Positions 63,481-64,000 of a stretch of 64,000 nt of DNA are shown here, one piece after another. A model generated the notes under the pieces. The model made no database searches. It was given only the letters and a program-made list of their open reading frames with translations, and had not been told where the DNA came from. The stretch's first letter is position 1. Each line of letters begins with the position of its first letter. The stretch spans positions 1 to 64,000 of the forward strand of contig MELF01000004.1 in NCBI GenBank assembly GCA_001767525.1, written 5' to 3'. Origin of the DNA: Acidobacteria bacterium RIFCSPLOWO2_12_FULL_68_19 (GTDB lineage Bacteria; Acidobacteriota; Vicinamibacteria; Vicinamibacterales; UBA2999). The translations under genes and the position numbers were made by a program.

Positions 63481-64000
63481 CTACCGGGCCCGCGCGTCGG
63501 CCAGCAGGCCGTCGAGGGTGGTCTTGAAGGTCGCAAATGGGAGGGCGCCGTTCAGTTTCCGCAGGACCTTCATCTTCCCGTCCGGCATCGTCAGGCCGAC
63601 AAAGAAGGTCGGCGTCGAGTTGACGCCCGCCTGCGTCCCCAGGGTCACGTCTTGCCGGACGCGAGCCGCCGTCTGCCCGGCGAGACAGCCGGTGAACTTC
63701 GCCTCGTCCAGGCCGAGCGCCTGGGCGTGCGTGACCAGGTCGCCGGGGAAGAGCGCCTGCTGGTTGGCGAAGAGGCGGTCGTGCATGTCCCAGAAGCGGT
63801 TCTGGGCGGCGGCGCACTCGGCGGCCTCTCCCGCCTTGAACGCCTGCGGGTGAATCCGTTCCAGCGGGAAGTGACGAAACACGTACTTCACCGCGCCGGT
63901 GGAAACGTATTCCTTGTCGAGCTGACCGTAGGTCTGCGTCCAATGGCGTCCGCAGAACGGACACTGAAAGTCGGAGAATTCGACGATCGTCAGCACGGCG
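63481..64000 (-). CDS. DsbA-like thioredoxin-fold protein, 5' end outside window
   Basis: The visible 171 residues run from VLTIVEFSDFQCPFC through YVFRHFPLE, KAGEAAECAAAQNRFWDMHD, and STPTFFVG with the conserved cis-Pro. CPFC is the redox-active CXXC. This is the thioredoxin_4 type often fused to a preceding signal or membrane segment, which lies right of the window. Probable periplasmic thiol-disulphide oxidoreductase. Confidence 0.92.
   Translation of the reverse strand, partial: AVLTIVEFSDFQCPFCGRHWTQTYGQLDKEYVSTGAVKYVFRHFPLERIHPQAFKAGEAAECAAAQNRFWDMHDRLFANQQALFPGDLVTHAQALGLDEAKFTGCLAGQTAARVRQDVTLGTQAGVNSTPTFFVGLTMPDGKMKVLRKLNGALPFATFKTTLDGLLADARAR

Overview
The window is GC-rich, densely packed DNA from a Gram-negative chromosome. 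An outer membrane is indicated by lpxD and lpxB, several predicted outer-membrane or periplasmic proteins, and signal peptides ending in AQ. Extremely GC-biased codon use, paired M16 peptidases, matrixin-type proteases with a carboxypeptidase-regulatory-like tail, a Ser/Thr kinase with PP2C phosphatase, and many G-rich/C-rich short-unit repeat arrays at gene borders suggest Acidobacteriota (Vicinamibacteria-like). That assignment is inference from gene content; no 16S rRNA gene is present.

Layout. 1-6090: accessory/defence region on the minus strand, with hsdM, an ORF6N protein and hsdS of a type I restriction system, followed by a tightly spaced three-gene cassette (two unrecognised proteins and a HEPN-like protein), a truncated winged-helix fragment, and a cluster of TGTCGCGAT motifs. 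No hsdR is visible; it may lie left of the window. 6201-18345: aconitase; a coupled three-gene exported-protein operon with a matrixin metalloprotease; lpxB; an M16 catalytic/non-catalytic pair; a barrel-like protein; lpxD; a membrane protein. 18680-27121: 5'-nucleotidase, nfo, a DUF457-type membrane protein, AMMECR1 and MEMO proteins, gatC-gatA, an exported SurE, rpoZ. 27239-36020: divergent Hsp20 genes, then a plus-strand run ymdB-xseA-xseB-ispA-tlyA-nadK-PP2C-STPK. 36045-41600: FHA-GAF-HD-GYP protein, mltG, ruvX, an EnvC-like M23 protein and an S41-like protein. 41658-48951: tRNA-Val(GAC) and the translation operon thrS-infC-rpmI-rplT-pheS-pheT, then a coiled-coil protein and zapA. 49040-49217 fits a 6S RNA. 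49318-64000: thiL, a 3D-domain protein, a phosphoribosyltransferase, a heterodimeric ABC exporter pair, a methyltransferase, a lytic transglycosylase with an N-terminal GAF-like extension, a degenerate histidine phosphatase, an IS3 remnant between inverted repeat arrays, a CoA-transferase/crotonase pair, a lectin-like secreted protein and a partial DsbA-like protein.

The main unusual themes are: (1) bipartite repeat loci, each a G-rich tandem arm facing a C-rich inverted arm, which sit at gene ends and are translated into stop-proximal tails, N-termini and even signal-peptide cores; (2) the three-gene HEPN cassette beside hsdS; (3) a non-canonical AUC start for infC; (4) several enzymes that keep the fold but lack family catalytic residues (S41, crotonase, histidine phosphatase).
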